Source: Dermanyssus gallinae
Taxonomy: Eukaryota > Arthropoda > Arachnida > Mesostigmata > Dermanyssidae
Direction: 5' to 3'
Length of the DNA: 64,000 bases
NCBI GenBank assembly: GCA_003439945.1
Contig: QVRM01002356.1
Location: 124,001 to 188,000 of the forward strand
Under the pieces are notes generated by a model. That model was not told where the DNA came from, searched no databases, and worked only from the letters and a program-made list of their open reading frames with translations. The translations under genes and the position numbers were made by a program. Shown in pieces: positions 11,800-23,699 of this stretch; position 1 is the first letter of the stretch, and each line of letters starts with the position of its first letter.

Positions 11800-12124
11800 T
11801 ACTGGCAGCCAACGACGATGACAAAACAGTACTAACAACTATGTCAACAAACAATAACAGCAAATAGTTCAAACTAACTATCATCAATAGTTAAGATTTT
11901 TTCTCTTTCACTATCTTTCTACAGCTACATATACGCGGCAAAAAACATGTTCGATAATGTCAATGACAGATTTTTGGACGTCACTTGATCATGCGTAAAC
12001 GTAAAAAACAAAATGTCTGAAGTTTTGCCAAAAACAACTCGTTACTGCCGCAATATTCTATTTTTTTTTTATTTGACAATCAATGAACTTACGCTAAACT
12101 GATTGAACTAGAAAAATGTCATAC

Positions 12125-12157
12125 CTTGAGGTGTTGTTGGAACAGCCCCCTTCAGCT
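12125..12157 (-). CDS. Gene A micro-exon E3, copy A (33 nt)
   Basis: Minus strand: acceptor TTATAATATTGCAG, exon AG CTG AAG GGG ... CAA G, donor GTATGA. Phase 1 at both ends; encodes ELKGAVPTTPQ with the borrowed G. Identical in sequence to the copy at 17848-17880. The peptide is Pro/Thr-rich and resembles E2 (xxKGxxVPx), which supports origin of the exons from one another. Confidence 0.7.
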
Positions 12158-12817
12158 CTGCAATATTATAACAAATACTGTTACTATTCGGTTTTTGTTT
12201 TTATTTTTTATAAACGAGTCAGTGTAAATTGTATTCAGCTCTCTTTAGCAGTTGGGAAAAATAGTTGGTTTTAAGGTTTCCGGGAACAAGATGTCAAGCA
12301 ACACCGTACTAGACACAGTTGTGCATAAAAATGTCGCTGCGTACATTCTCTAGCAAGATACAAAACAGACAGCCAAAATAAAATCGACTGCCGCCCTTGA
12401 GTTAAGTCTCGTATTCTTACACGAGAGCCTCGTAACATATATACATATGTACTTGGCGAATCTTTTTCCAATACCTTACCAGGTTATTGGAGGACGGCAG
12501 TGGACAAGTTTTGTATTCAAATCTTTTTGTACTATTCCAAATTAAGAGCAAATAATTTTTGTAAGAAGTGGGCATGCAAAACCCGCTGTAGTCTTCGAAC
12601 GATTGTCCTATAACTATAATGACGGCAGAAAATATGGTCGACAATGTCCACGCCGCATGTTTAGATATCCATTAATAATGCGTAAACGCGCAAAGGAATA
12701 ACATTTTAAACAAACTTTGTTAAAAACAACCTGTTATTGTAACAATATCCTACTGATTTCATTTGACCGTCAATGTGGTGAACACTAAAAACTGATTGAA
12801 CCGGAAGAAGGACATAC

Positions 12818-12844
12818 CTGGAACCAGAGTACCTTTCGGCGCCT
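12818..12844 (-). CDS. Gene A micro-exon E2, copy A (27 nt)
   Basis: Minus strand: acceptor CATTATATTTCAG, exon AG GCG CCG AAA ... CCA G, donor GTATGT. Phase 1 at both ends; encodes EAPKGTLVP. Identical to the copy at 18543-18569. It shares the K-G-x-x-V-P pattern with E3. Confidence 0.72.
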
Positions 12845-13209
12845 CTGAAATATAATGGCAAATAGTGTCACTCGTCAGTTTTTTTCTAATAAGCGAAACT
12901 TTTAAATGTTGTGTTTAAATTATAAACAATGTTTTGTTGTTGTTGTTGAGAAAAATGAATGGTTTTGACGTTTCCGACGGATCGAGACGTCAAGCGAACC
13001 CTAACGTGCTAGACATAGTCGTGTATAAAAGATCTTGTTACGTACGTAATCTCTAGCAAGATAGGAATCAGACAGCTGAAACGAAATTAACTGCTGCCAT
13101 TGGAGTTAAGTTTTGTGTAACCCGTGTAACATATATGTATAGATATACTCGGCGAATCTTTTGTTGGGAAAGCTTACCAGATGACTGGCATACGGCATTC
13201 TGCACGTTT

Positions 13210-13256
<47 letters not shown>

Positions 13257-13268
13257 CTAAGTTCTTCT

Positions 13269-13313
<45 letters not shown>

Positions 13314-13316
<3 letters not shown>

Positions 13317-14470
13317 GATCATCATTTTCGGCCCTTCGTCTCAACCACTTGTTTCGAAGGGCAGACGGTTCGCAAGCTTCAGGAATCCTTGAACGACTTA
13401 ACGACCGCGTGATGTCTACACTAAAGGCGTTGCTTAACCTCAGCATATCCGCTCGTGCGCGCCAACAAGCTCTACTCCCCGTTATTTGGGGTGGCCTGGG
13501 GTTACCTAATGCGACTGTCTTATCGGAGACAGCTCTGGCAGCTTCCCTCCATAGATCTATGCAACAGACAAGAACCCTTCTGGATTCTGTTGCTCTCACT
13601 GACTTAGAAGCTCGATTGGAGACAAGCCACCGCAGAGCAGTTGCCCTGTGCGGCCACGAGCCAGCCGAGGCTGGACACCAGAGACAATGGCGCGCCGTCT
13701 TCTCCAAGGGGGTGGGCGCATGGCTCCACGCCATACCCTGTGCTCAGATCAGGACCCTCTTAGATGACGAGTCGGTAAGGATCGCGGTCGGACTTCGTTT
13801 AGGGACAGACCTTGTGTACACTCATGCCTGCGTCTGCGGAGACGTCGTCCAGCCGGATGGACGCCACGGGCTGTCCTGTATTGTCAGCGCAGGTAGGCGA
13901 GCAAGACACCAAGCCTTGAACGAAACCTTTAGCAGAGCTCTACGATCCAATGGTCTACCGTGCGTCCTGGCTGGAGCACGTCGGACTAGACAGAGAAAAC
14001 AAAAAGAAACCTGACGGTCTGACCTTAACTCCGTTCAAGCGGATGCATGCTAATTTGGGACGCGACAGTTACTGACTCATTAGCCCCTTCAATGGTCAGT
14101 GCTGGCGCGGCTCAGGCTGGTCATGCATCGGCTCTCGCCGAGGCAGGCAAGGTTAGAAAGTACCAGAGCATCGGTTACCCGTACGAGTTTCACCCACTTG
14201 CCTTCGAGACCCTTGGCGGGCCGGGTCCGTCTACTCGCAGTTTGGTACAGAAGGTCGGGCAGCGGCTAATTCTAGCCAGCGGAGACAAGCGAGCAAGTGA
14301 TTTCCTCAGACAGCGTCTGTCTCTGGATGTGCAAGGGGGCAATGCGGCCCCAGTTCGAGGAACCCTCCAGAAATGGCTCGTTCCTACACTGGACCCCCCG
14401 TAATGGTGCACACATTCGCAGGGACCCAACCGTCATGGTCCGACCGTGAATGATTGATTATACTTAATTA
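13314..14470 (+). pseudogene. LINE-A 3' fragment in unit A
   Basis: Begins right after a TA tract (AAGATCATCATTTTCGG) and runs through the end of the reverse transcriptase protein: GLPNATVLSETALAAS, ACVCGDVVQPDGRHGLSC (zinc cluster), GRRARHQALNETFSRAL, KPDG, then LNSVQADAC-shifted WDATVTDSLAPSMV and YPYEFHPLAFETLGGPGPST. A 2-nt loss at about 14037 and a changed codon shift the endonuclease frame in this copy; unit B keeps GCMLVWDATV. Stop TAA at 14401, short 3' UTR with AATAAACG. It sits in the gene A intron between E1 and E2, antisense to the gene. Confidence 0.8.
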
Positions 14471-14479
14471 AATAAACGA

Positions 14480-14504
<25 letters not shown>

Positions 14505-14510
<6 letters not shown>

Positions 14511-15085
14511 GATGACCCCGAGCACACTCTCTTAAAATGCAAGGGACTAGAGCAGGCAAGGACAATTGCCATAGCGCTGCTACGATTAAAATGGGCCAGA
14601 GAAGCAGGAAAACAAGAAGTCGGGATACCAGACCCGCCGAGAAGTAACATGAGAATGTTTGCGGAGTACATATGCAGCACAGCATCGGCATGGAGGCTGG
14701 GTGAGGAAATGCGGTCGTGAAAAAGAAAGCGGAGCTTGGCAGGTACAGAAGAGAACGGACAGCGCTTACGACATTAACATATGACGTGGCTTGTAAGCAA
14801 ACGGGTTCGCAGGTGTTGGGACAAGCACGTCAGACTGGTGGGGGAACTCGTGAGTCCCCTCGGCCAAATGATCCGTTAGACGCTCGCCACTTTTCCTAAT
14901 GGCCCATAGTACTGTTCTATGGATGTCTGGGTCATTAGAGAGTGGAGCTTAAGGGGAAAGGTGTGTTTAGTGGTCTTGGCGGACCAACATCCAACCGCTA
15001 GGATCGAGCCCCACACTGTTCGAGAGAGTAAATACTCCGTACTCGCGTGCATGAAAACATTCACTCTCCTCAAAACAAAAAAAAC

Positions 15086-15095
<10 letters not shown>
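14505..15095 (+). pseudogene. LINE-D 3' end with poly(A), unit A
   Basis: Opens with DDPEHTLLKCKGLEQAR (the H-x-L-L-x-C half of a C-terminal zinc cluster) and ends MRMFAEYICSTASAWRLG, then stop, a 3' UTR and an A-rich tail at 15076-15093. This is the C-terminus of an R1/I-like reverse transcriptase protein. It abuts a TA run on both sides. The same fragment is in unit B at 20352-20943. Confidence 0.65.
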
Positions 15096-15116
<21 letters not shown>

Positions 15117-15225
15117 TATTTAAAAGTACTACTGGCAATAAAAAAACAGCACTATGACAACAACTAATAACAGCAAATAACTCATACTTAAGCTCATCGA
15201 TATTTAAGACATTTCTCTCTAATTC

Positions 15226-15274
<49 letters not shown>

Positions 15275-15517
15275 GAATTGGCAGCAAACAAGTTGTTCGA
15301 AGTAGACTTGTACGACCCGATAAACGACTTTAAACGATCTGTCTATAACTAAAGTTTTAGCAGAAAATATGTTTAAAAGCCAACGCCGCACGTTTAAGCA
15401 CCCGCTTGTGTTATGAGTAAACGCAAAAAAAACATAAACTTTGCCAAAAACAACTCATTATTGCCACAATATCCTATGATTAAGTTGACAATAAACATGC
15501 TGTGAAACAGGACATAC

Positions 15518-15559
15518 CCCCAGGCACTTCTTTAATTGTTTCCACAATGTTCGATGGTT
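15518..15559 (-). CDS. Gene A micro-exon E1, copy A (42 nt)
   Basis: Minus strand: acceptor GATCATATTTCAG, exon AA CCA TCG ... CCT GGG G, donor GTATGT. Phase 1 at both ends; encodes EPSNIVETIKEVPG. The unit B copy (21323-21364) encodes EPSNNLETIKEVPG; the two nucleotide differences both change residues. Confidence 0.7.
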
Positions 15560-15816
15560 CTGAAATATGATCACAGCAAATATCATCATTAGTTTGTCGT
15601 TGGTATAAAGGAGTCTGTTAAATTTTCTTAGACTTTTTGCAATGTTGAGTTGCTGACACGGATTTAAGTTAAGGTTTTAGGGTTTCCGGGAACGAACGAT
15701 ACGTCAAGCGAGAACGCGTACTAAACATTGTTGTGTAAAAAGGATGTCGCTACGTACAACTGAAACAAAATCGACTGCCGGCTTTGAGTCTTGTATAACT
15801 CCCATAGCTGATATAT

Positions 15817-17112
15817 ACAGGTAGTTCAACAAGTTCTGAAAATATAAAACCAAGCATTTTTCATCCAAATCTTGTTTTTAATTTTTGCTTATTCGATATA
15901 CTCCTCGAGAAGCTCAATACACTTTTCCCACCGAGATTTCAGAGCATTTATACCTCTTGAGTAGAATTCCGCGTCTTTAAACTTAAGATAAGCATTGACA
16001 GCAGCCTTAACCTCTTCATTGTTGGAAAAACGCTTTCCACCGAGACTATTCTTCAAATGTCCGAAGAGGAAATAATCAGAGGGAGCCAGGTCTGGAGAAT
16101 AGGAAGGTTGTTGGATAAGTTTGAACCTCAGTTGGGCCAATTTTGCTGATGCTTGCCGCGACTTGTGTGCAGGAGCATTGTCCTGGTAAAACAGGACAAT
16201 CTTCTTCTGCAAGGCGGGCCGTTTCACGATGAGCTCTTGCTTCAGGCAGTCCAACAGTCTTTCATAATATTCTCCCGTGATCGTTTTACCGCTCTCAAGA
16301 TACTCAGCCAGAATTATTCCACGCTGGTCCCAAAAAACCGTAGCCATCATCTTTCCGGCCGATGCCGTTGTCCGCGCCCTCTTCGGAGGTCCTTCACCAG
16401 GTGCACACCATTGGCGAGATGCTTCTTGGGTCTCGGGAGTGTAGTGATTGACCCAGCTTTCATCGACTGTCACGAATCTGCGCCAAAAATCCGACGGATT
16501 TTTCGACATCTTGGCCAAATTTCGCTGTGAAGCGGAAACACGCGCGTCTTTTTGGCCTTGGTTGAGCAAATACGGCACCCATTTTGCTCTGAACTTTTTC
16601 ATCTTCAAGTTCTTGTGCAGGATGAAATGCACACTACCCAAATTGATCCCCAAGGCCTCCGCTATCTCCCTAATGTTCACTTGCTTATCTGCGGCAATGA
16701 TATTCCGCATTTTTCCACCTTTTTTTCATCAGTTGCCGTTTTTGGGCGTCCAGAACGTGGTTCATCCTCGGTGCTTCTGCGACCTCTTTTTAACTTATTA
16801 ATCCAGTTGGAAACAGTGGCAAAACATGGCGCAGAGTCACCGTACACCTAGTCTAACTCAGTTTTCACTTGGGTCGCATTCCAACCTTTGAAATAAAAAA
16901 TGCTTGATAACCACTCGAAACTCTTTTTCTCCATTTTTCAAAATCACGCCGATACGTTGCACGGGAAAAGCGATCAAACGAAAAAGCAACAGTATTTTCG
17001 TCCAATCACCATCATATTTTGACTACTAGCAGTCGAAAAGTTGCCGTTTCCAATAGCGAAAAATTCGAGTTCTGACAAGCTTATTTTAAGAACCTGTTGA
17101 GCTACCTGCATA
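15817..17112 (-). mobile_element. Mariner, unit A copy
   Basis: Terminal inverted repeats ACAGGTAGTTCAACAAGTTCT (left) and, reversed, CAGGTAGCTCAACAGGTTCT (right). The DD34D transposase frame on the minus strand (16710-15889) reads VTVDESWVNHYTPETQEASR, IVLFYQDNAPAHKS and SYSPDLAPSDYFLFGHLKNS. A homopolymer difference at about 16720 shifts the N-terminal part out of frame, and a TAG that is also in unit B lies near codon 31. Inactive. Located in the intron between gene A exon E1 and the exon set of unit B. Confidence 0.9.
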
Positions 17113-17308
17113 TAAACAGCAGGAAAGACAGAACTTCATCATACAAAGTTCGCATGCGTTATTTGAGACGGAACTTGTTCGTAGTATAGAAAAAGATTTA
17201 CGCGTGTTTGACTGCATGGCACTGGCACGTTAAGCATTCCTCGATCATGCAGAGACGCGAGAAAATATTTTAAGAAACTGAACTGTTCTAACCAGAAAAA
17301 ATACGTAC

Positions 17309-17344
17309 CACAATGTACTGGTACACATATGTCAACCCGCCCCT
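17309..17344 (-). CDS. Gene A micro-exon E4, copy B (36 nt)
   Basis: Same splice sites as the unit A copy (acceptor TATATTTCAG, donor GTACGT), phase 1 at both ends. Encodes EGRVDICVPVHC. Compared with unit A, AAG TTA became GAC ATA: three base changes, two residue changes and no silent change. The cysteines are kept. Confidence 0.7.
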
Positions 17345-17375
17345 CTGAAATATAATGACAAATGTCGTCATTAGC

Positions 17376-17524
<149 letters not shown>

Positions 17525-17847
17525 TACTGGCAGCCAACGACGATGACAAAACAGTACTAACAACTATGTCAACAAAAAATAACAGCAAATAGTTCAAACT
17601 CACTATCATCAATAGTTAAGATTTTTTCTCTTTCACTATCTTTGTACAGCTACATATACGCGGCAAAAAACATGTTCGATAATGTCAATGACAGATTTTT
17701 AGACGTCACTTGATCATGCGTAAACGTAAAAAACAAAATGTCTGAAGTTTTGCCAAAAACAACTCGTTACTGCCGCAATATTCTATTTTTTTTATTTGAC
17801 AATCAATGAACTTACGCCAAACTGATTGAACTAGAAAAATGTCATAC

Positions 17848-17880
17848 CTTGAGGTGTTGTTGGAACAGCCCCCTTCAGCT
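17848..17880 (-). CDS. Gene A micro-exon E3, copy B (33 nt)
   Basis: Acceptor TATTGCAG, donor GTATGA, phase 1 at both ends; encodes ELKGAVPTTPQ, identical to unit A. Confidence 0.7.
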
Positions 17881-18542
17881 CTGCAATATTATAACAAATA
17901 CTGTTACTATTCGGTTTTTGTTTTTATTTTTTATAAACGAGTCAGTGTTAAATTGTATTCAGCTCTCTTTAGCTGTTGGGAAAAATAGTTGGTTTTAAGG
18001 TTTCCGGGAACAAGACGTCAAGCAACACCGTACTAGACACAGTTGTGCATAAAAATGTCGCTGCGTACATTCTCTAGCAAGATACAAAACAGACAGCCGA
18101 AATAAAATCGACTGCCGCCCTTGAGTTAAGTCTCGTATTCTTACACGAGACCCTCGTAACATATATGCATATATACTTGGCGAATCTTTTTCCAATACCT
18201 TACCAGGTTATTGGCGGACGGCAGTGGACAAGTTTTGTATTCAAATCTTTTTTGTACTATTTCAAATTAATAGCAAATAATTTTTGTAAGGAGTGGGCAT
18301 GCAAAACCCGCTGTAGTCTTTGAGCGATTGTCCTATAACTATAATGACGGCAGAAAATATGGTCGACAATGTCCACGCCGCATGTTTAGATATCCATTAA
18401 TAATGCGTAAACGCGCAAAGGAATAACATTTTAAACAAACTTTGTTAAAAACAACCTGTTATTGCAACAATATCCTATTGATTTCATTTGGCCGTCAATG
18501 TGGTGAACACTAAAAACTGATTGAACCGGAAAAAGGACATAC

Positions 18543-18569
18543 CTGGAACCAGAGTACCTTTCGGCGCCT
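18543..18569 (-). CDS. Gene A micro-exon E2, copy B (27 nt)
   Basis: Acceptor TATATTTCAG, donor GTATGT, phase 1 at both ends; encodes EAPKGTLVP, identical to unit A. Confidence 0.72.
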
Positions 18570-18972
18570 CTGAAATATAATGGCAAATAGTGTCACTCGT
18601 CAGTTTTTTTTTAATAAGCGAAACTTTTAAATGTTGTGTTTAAATTATTAACAATGTTTTGTTGTTGTTGAGAAAAATAAATGGTTTTGACGTTTCCGAC
18701 GGATCGAGACGTCAAGCGAACCCTAACGTGCTAGACATAGTCGTGTATAAAGGATCTTGTTACGTACGTATTCTCTAGCAAGATAGGAATCAGACAGCTG
18801 AAACGAAAATAACTGCTGGCATTGGAGTTAAGTTTTGTGTAACCCGTGTAACATATATGTATAGATATACTCGGCGAATCTTTTGTTGGGAAAGCTTACC
18901 AGATGACTGGCATACGGCATTCTGCACGTTTCACACATATATATATATATATATATATTTCTAAGTTATTCT

Positions 18973-19003
<31 letters not shown>

Positions 19004-19078
19004 TTCTAAGTTCTTCTATTCTATATATATATATATATATTTCTAAGTTCTTCTATTCTATATATATATATATATATT

Positions 19079-20235
19079 AAGATCATCATTTTCGGCCCTT
19101 CGTCTCAACCACTTGTTTCGAAGGGCAGACGGTTCGCAAGCTTCAGGAATCCTTGAACGACTTAACGACCGCGTGATGTCTACACTAAAGGCGTTGCTTA
19201 ACCTCAGCATATCCGCTCGTGCGCGCCAACAAGCTCTACTCCCCGTTATTTGGGGTGGCCTGGGGTTACCTAATGCGACTGTCTTATCGGAGACAGCTCT
19301 GGCAGCTTCCCTCCATAGATCTATGCAACAGACAAGAACCCTTCTGGATTCTGTTGCTCTCACGGACTTAGAAGCTCGATGGGAGACAAGCCACCGCAGA
19401 GCAGTTGCCCTGTGCGGCCACGAGCCAGCCGAGGCTGGACACCAGAGACAATGGCGCGCCGTCTTCTCCAAGGGGGTGGGCGCATGGCTCCACGCCATAC
19501 CCTGTGCTCAGATCGGGACCCTCTTAGATGACGAGTCGGTAAGGATTGCGGTCGGACTTCGTTTAGGGACAGACCTTGTGTACACTCATGCCTGCGTCTG
19601 CGGAGACGTCGTCCAGCCAGATGGACGCCACGGGCTGTCCTGTATTGTCAGCGCAGGTAGGCGAGCAAGACACCAAGCCTTGAACGAAACCTTTAGCAGA
19701 GCTCTACGATCCAGTGGTCTACCGTGCGTCCTGGCTGGAGCACGTCGGACTAGACAGAGAAGGCAAAAAGAAACCTGACGGTCTGACCTTAACTCCGTTC
19801 GAGCGCGGATGCATGCTGGTTTGGGACGCGACAGTTACTGACTCATTAGCCCCTTCAATGGTCAGTGCTGGCGCGGCTCAGGCTGGTCATGCATCGGCTC
19901 TCGCCGAGGCAGGCAAGGTTAGAAAGTACCAGAACATCGGTTACCCGTACGAGTTTCACCCACTTGCCTTCGAGACCCTTGGCGGGCCAGGTCCGTCTAC
20001 TCGCAGTTTGCTACAGAAGGTCGGGCAGCGGCTAATTCTAGCCAGCGGAGACAAGCGAGCAAGTGATTTCCTCAGACAGCGTCTGTCTCTGGATGTGCAA
20101 CGGGGCAATGCGGCCCCAGTTCGAGGAACCCTCCAGAAATGGCTCGTTCCTACACTGGACCCCCCGTAATGGTGCACACATTCGCAGGGACCCAACTGTC
20201 ATGGTCCGACCGTGAATGATTGATTATATTTAATT
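19079..20235 (+). pseudogene. LINE-A 3' fragment in unit B
   Basis: Nearly identical to 13314-14470 but with a better endonuclease frame: LEHVGLDREGKKKPDGLTL, ERGCMLVWDATVTDSLAPS and GKVRKYQNIGYPYEF are readable in one frame (19714-20169). This gives the KPD...WDATV...KxxKY order expected of a PD-(D/E)xK-type nuclease. It is shifted by one frame from the zinc-cluster part upstream (stop TGA at about 19776), so still a fragment. Upstream at 18941-19077 the junction is a minisatellite: three copies of TTTCTAAGTTCTTCTATTCTA separated by TA runs, present once in unit A. Confidence 0.82.
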
Positions 20236-20245
20236 AAATAAACGA

Positions 20246-20943
<698 letters not shown>

Positions 20944-21322
20944 AATATATATATATTTAAAAGTACTAATGGCAATAAAAAACAGTACTATGACAACAAC
21001 TAATAACAGCAAATAACTCATACTTAAGCTCATCGATAGTTAAGATATTTTTCTCTAATTCTTCATATATATATATTCGAATTGGCAGCAAAGAAGTTAC
21101 TCGAAGTAGACTTGTACGACCCGATAAACGACTTTAAACGATCTTTCTATAACTAAAGTTTTAGCAGAAAATATGTTTAAAAGCCAACGCCGCACGTTTA
21201 AGCACCCGCTTGTGTTATGAGTAAACGCAAAAAAAAAAATAAACTTTGCCAAAAACAACTCATTATTGCCACAATATCCTATGATTAAGTTGATAATAAA
21301 CATGCTGTGAAACAGGACATAC

Positions 21323-21364
21323 CCCCAGGCACTTCTTTAATTGTTTCCAAATTGTTCGATGGTT
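21323..21364 (-). CDS. Gene A micro-exon E1, copy B (42 nt)
   Basis: First micro-exon in the transcript after the signal-peptide exon. Acceptor GATCATATTTCAG, donor GTATGT, phase 1 at both ends; encodes EPSNNLETIKEVPG. ATT GTG in unit A is AAT TTG here. Confidence 0.7.
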
Positions 21365-21624
21365 CTGAAATATGATCACAGCAAATATCATCATTAGTCT
21401 GTCGTTGGTATAAAGGAGTCTGTTAAATTTTCTTAGACTTTTTGCAATGTTGAGTTGCTGACACGGATTTAAGTTAAGGTTTTAGGGTTTCCGGGAACGA
21501 ACGATACGTCAAGCGAGAACGCGTACTAAACATTGTTGTGTAAAAAGGATGTCGCTACGTACAACTGAAACAAAATCGACTGCCGGCTTCGAGTCTTGTA
21601 TAACTCCCATAGCTGATATATATA

Positions 21625-22919
21625 CAGGTAGTTCAACAAGTTCTGAAAATATAAAACCAAGCATTTTTCATCCAAATCTGTTTTTAATTTTTTCTTATTC
21701 GATATACTCCCCGAGAAGCTCAATACACTTTTCCCACCGAGATTTCAGAGCATTTATACCTCTTGAGTAGAATTCCGCGTCTTTAAACTTAAGATAAGCA
21801 TTGGCAGCAGCCTTAACCTCTTCATTGTTGGAAAAACGCTTTCCACCGAGACTATTCTTCAAATGTCCGAAGAGGAAATAATCAGAGGGAGCCAGGTCTG
21901 GAGAATAGGAAGGTTGTTCGATAAGTTTGAACCTCAGTTGGGCCAGTTTTGCCGATGCTTCCCGCGACTTGTGTGCAGGAGCATTGTCCTGGTAAAACAG
22001 GACAATCTTCTTCTGCAAAGCGGGCCGTTTCACGATGAGCTCTTGCTTCAGGCAGTCCAACAGTCTTGCATAATATTCTCCCGTGATCGTTTTACCGCTC
22101 TCAAGATACTCGGCCAAAATTATTCCACGTTGGTCCCAAAAAACCGTAGCCATCATCTTTCCGGCCGATGCCGTTGACCGCACCCTCTTCGGAGGTCCTT
22201 CACCAGGTGCACACCATTGGCGAGATGCTTCTTGGGTCTCGGGAGTGTAGTGATTGACCCAGCTTTCATCGACTGTCACGAATCTGCGCCAAAAATCCGA
22301 CGGATTTTTCGACATCTTGGCCAAATTTCGCTGTGAAGCGGAAACTCGCGCATCTTTTTGGCCTTGGTTGAGCAAATACGGCACCCATTTTGCTCTGAAC
22401 TTTTTCATCTTCAAGTTCTTGTGCAGGATGAAATGCACACTACCCAAATTGATCCCCAAGGCCTCCGCTATCTCTCTAATGTTCACTTGCTTATCTGCGG
22501 CAATGATATTCCGCATTTTTCCACCTTTTTTTTCATCGGTTGCCGTTTTTGGGCGTCCTGAACGTGGCTCATCCTCGGTGCTTCTGCGACCTCTTTTTAA
22601 CTTATTAATCCAGTTGGAAACAGTGGCAAAACATGGCGCAGAGTCACCGTACACCTAGTCTAACTCAGTTTTCACTTGGGTCGCATTCCAACCTTTGAAA
22701 TAAAAAATGCTTGATAACCACTCGAAACTCTTTTTCTCCATTTTTCAAAATCACGCCGATACGTTGCACGGGAAAGCGATCAAACGAAATAGCAGCAGTC
22801 TTTTCGTCCAATCACCATAATATTTTGACTACTAGCAGTCGAAAAGTTGCCGTTTCCAATAGCGAAAAATTCGAATTCTGAAAAGCTTATTTTAAGAACC
22901 TGTTGAGCTACCTGTTTAT
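21625..22919 (-). mobile_element. Mariner, unit B copy
   Basis: Same element as 15817-17112, with a longer transposase frame (22654-21695, 319 codons): helix-turn-helix part FATVSNWINKLKRGRRS, linker SGRPKTATDEK, then VTVDESW, FYQDNAPAHKS and SPDLAPSDYF as the D, D, D(34) residues. The ATG expected near 22743 is cut off by TAG just upstream of VYGDSAPCF, so the intact protein cannot be made. Lies between gene A exon 1 and E1B. Confidence 0.9.
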
Positions 22920-23081
22920 AAACCAGTCGACGAGCAGATCTTGAATAGTATGGACAGAGAGATACATCTGTTTATTCATGAGGTGAATGAGTTCTGACTA
23001 GAGTGCTAAATTTAGAAAAAAGCTTTACACAGATCCTTTGCCTATCGATTGCTTGCCTGGTGCCTATCTACGTACACTTAC

Positions 23082-23205
23082 CAGTGGGAGCCGATGAAGC
23101 GAGAACCGCCAGCATCGTTACCATCATGATCATCAAGAAGACGAAACGCTTTGCTTCCATTTTGACCGAAAGTGATGTTGAAGCAATATTCCGCACTATC
23201 AGATC
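23082..23205 (-). CDS. Gene A exon 1: signal peptide
   Basis: ATG at 23160-23158 starts a 26-residue secretion signal: MEAKRF, a hydrophobic core (VFLMIMMVTMLAVLA) and a small-residue cleavage region SSAPT. The exon ends after one extra nt (ACT G) at a strong donor GTAAGTGT, so phase 1, matching all downstream exons. Upstream, CGTACTGTTGCAG just before 23205 looks like an acceptor, so a separate 5' UTR exon is possible; otherwise transcription starts near the TA tract at 23220-23249. Predicted product with all exons: 123 residues, secreted. Unrecognised; name withheld. Confidence 0.72.
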
Positions 23206-23217
23206 CTGCAACAGTAC

Positions 23218-23249
<32 letters not shown>

Positions 23250-23404
23250 CAAATTGTTCTGCAATTAGCAATTGACTCCCAGCAAATGTGTACTCAAAGA
23301 ATTTTGTCCAGGCTTGGGTTTGTCTACTCAGCCAGGATTCCTCCTGCCTCACCGAGGTAGCAATCACCCACTGAAAGACTTCGCAACAAATGTTCGACCG
23401 CCCT

Positions 23405-23680
23405 TTTATCTCATGAAAAAAAAGCACATTGCTAGGCAGCTTCGCCGCAGCAACCTATGCCCTCCAAGTATCTCAAACGCAAGCAGTGAGAACGAATGGG
23501 GGCTATCGACGTTTGAATACATTCTGCTCTTGACTGCTTTCGCTAGGAATACCGCGTGTCCAGAGCAGGCTGCGTCCATACCGACCATTGAAGGGGCTAA
23601 TGAGTCGGTCCACACCCCCTCCCAGAGGTCAGAGTCATGCCATCCGGCATATTCTTATCGTCTCCGACTAAACCAGGAGG
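23405..23680 (-). pseudogene. LINE-A endonuclease fragment
   Basis: Minus-strand reading gives MPDGMTLTS near 23640, then WTDSLAPSMVGMDAACSG and SLLAFEILGG, matching the end of LINE-A. Short, shifted and dead. Confidence 0.6.
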
Positions 23681-23699
23681 CTCCAAAGCACACGGGTAA

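Larger units (their letters stand above)
11498..17116. repeat. Tandem duplication, unit A (5.62 kb)
   Basis: Starts at CAGCAGGAAAGACAGAACTTC (11498) and ends at CTACCTGCATATAAA (17116), where unit B starts with the same CAGCAGGAAAGACAG. By-eye identity between units is about 97-99 % outside TA tracts. It holds four gene A micro-exons, a LINE-A fragment, a LINE-D tail and a mariner, all shared with unit B, so these insertions preceded the duplication. Confidence 0.9.

Noticed and set aside
12075..12110. 15-nt micro-exon candidate (TTCTAG | TTCAATCAGTTTAGC | GTAAGT, minus strand)
   Set aside because: In phase 1 it reads into TAG, and the homologous sequence in the next module lacks the splice sites.
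12466..12530. Further micro-exon before donor GTAAGG at about 12478
   Set aside because: Phase-1 reading contains TAA and no good acceptor is present.
13181..13320. Ile-Tyr repeat proteins in open frames, here and at 15070, 17355, 20234 and others
   Set aside because: Translations of (TA)n microsatellites; no gene evidence.
15889..16801. Plus-strand frames over the mariner (16153-16851), and the like at 21863-22658
   Set aside because: Shadows of the minus-strand transposase.
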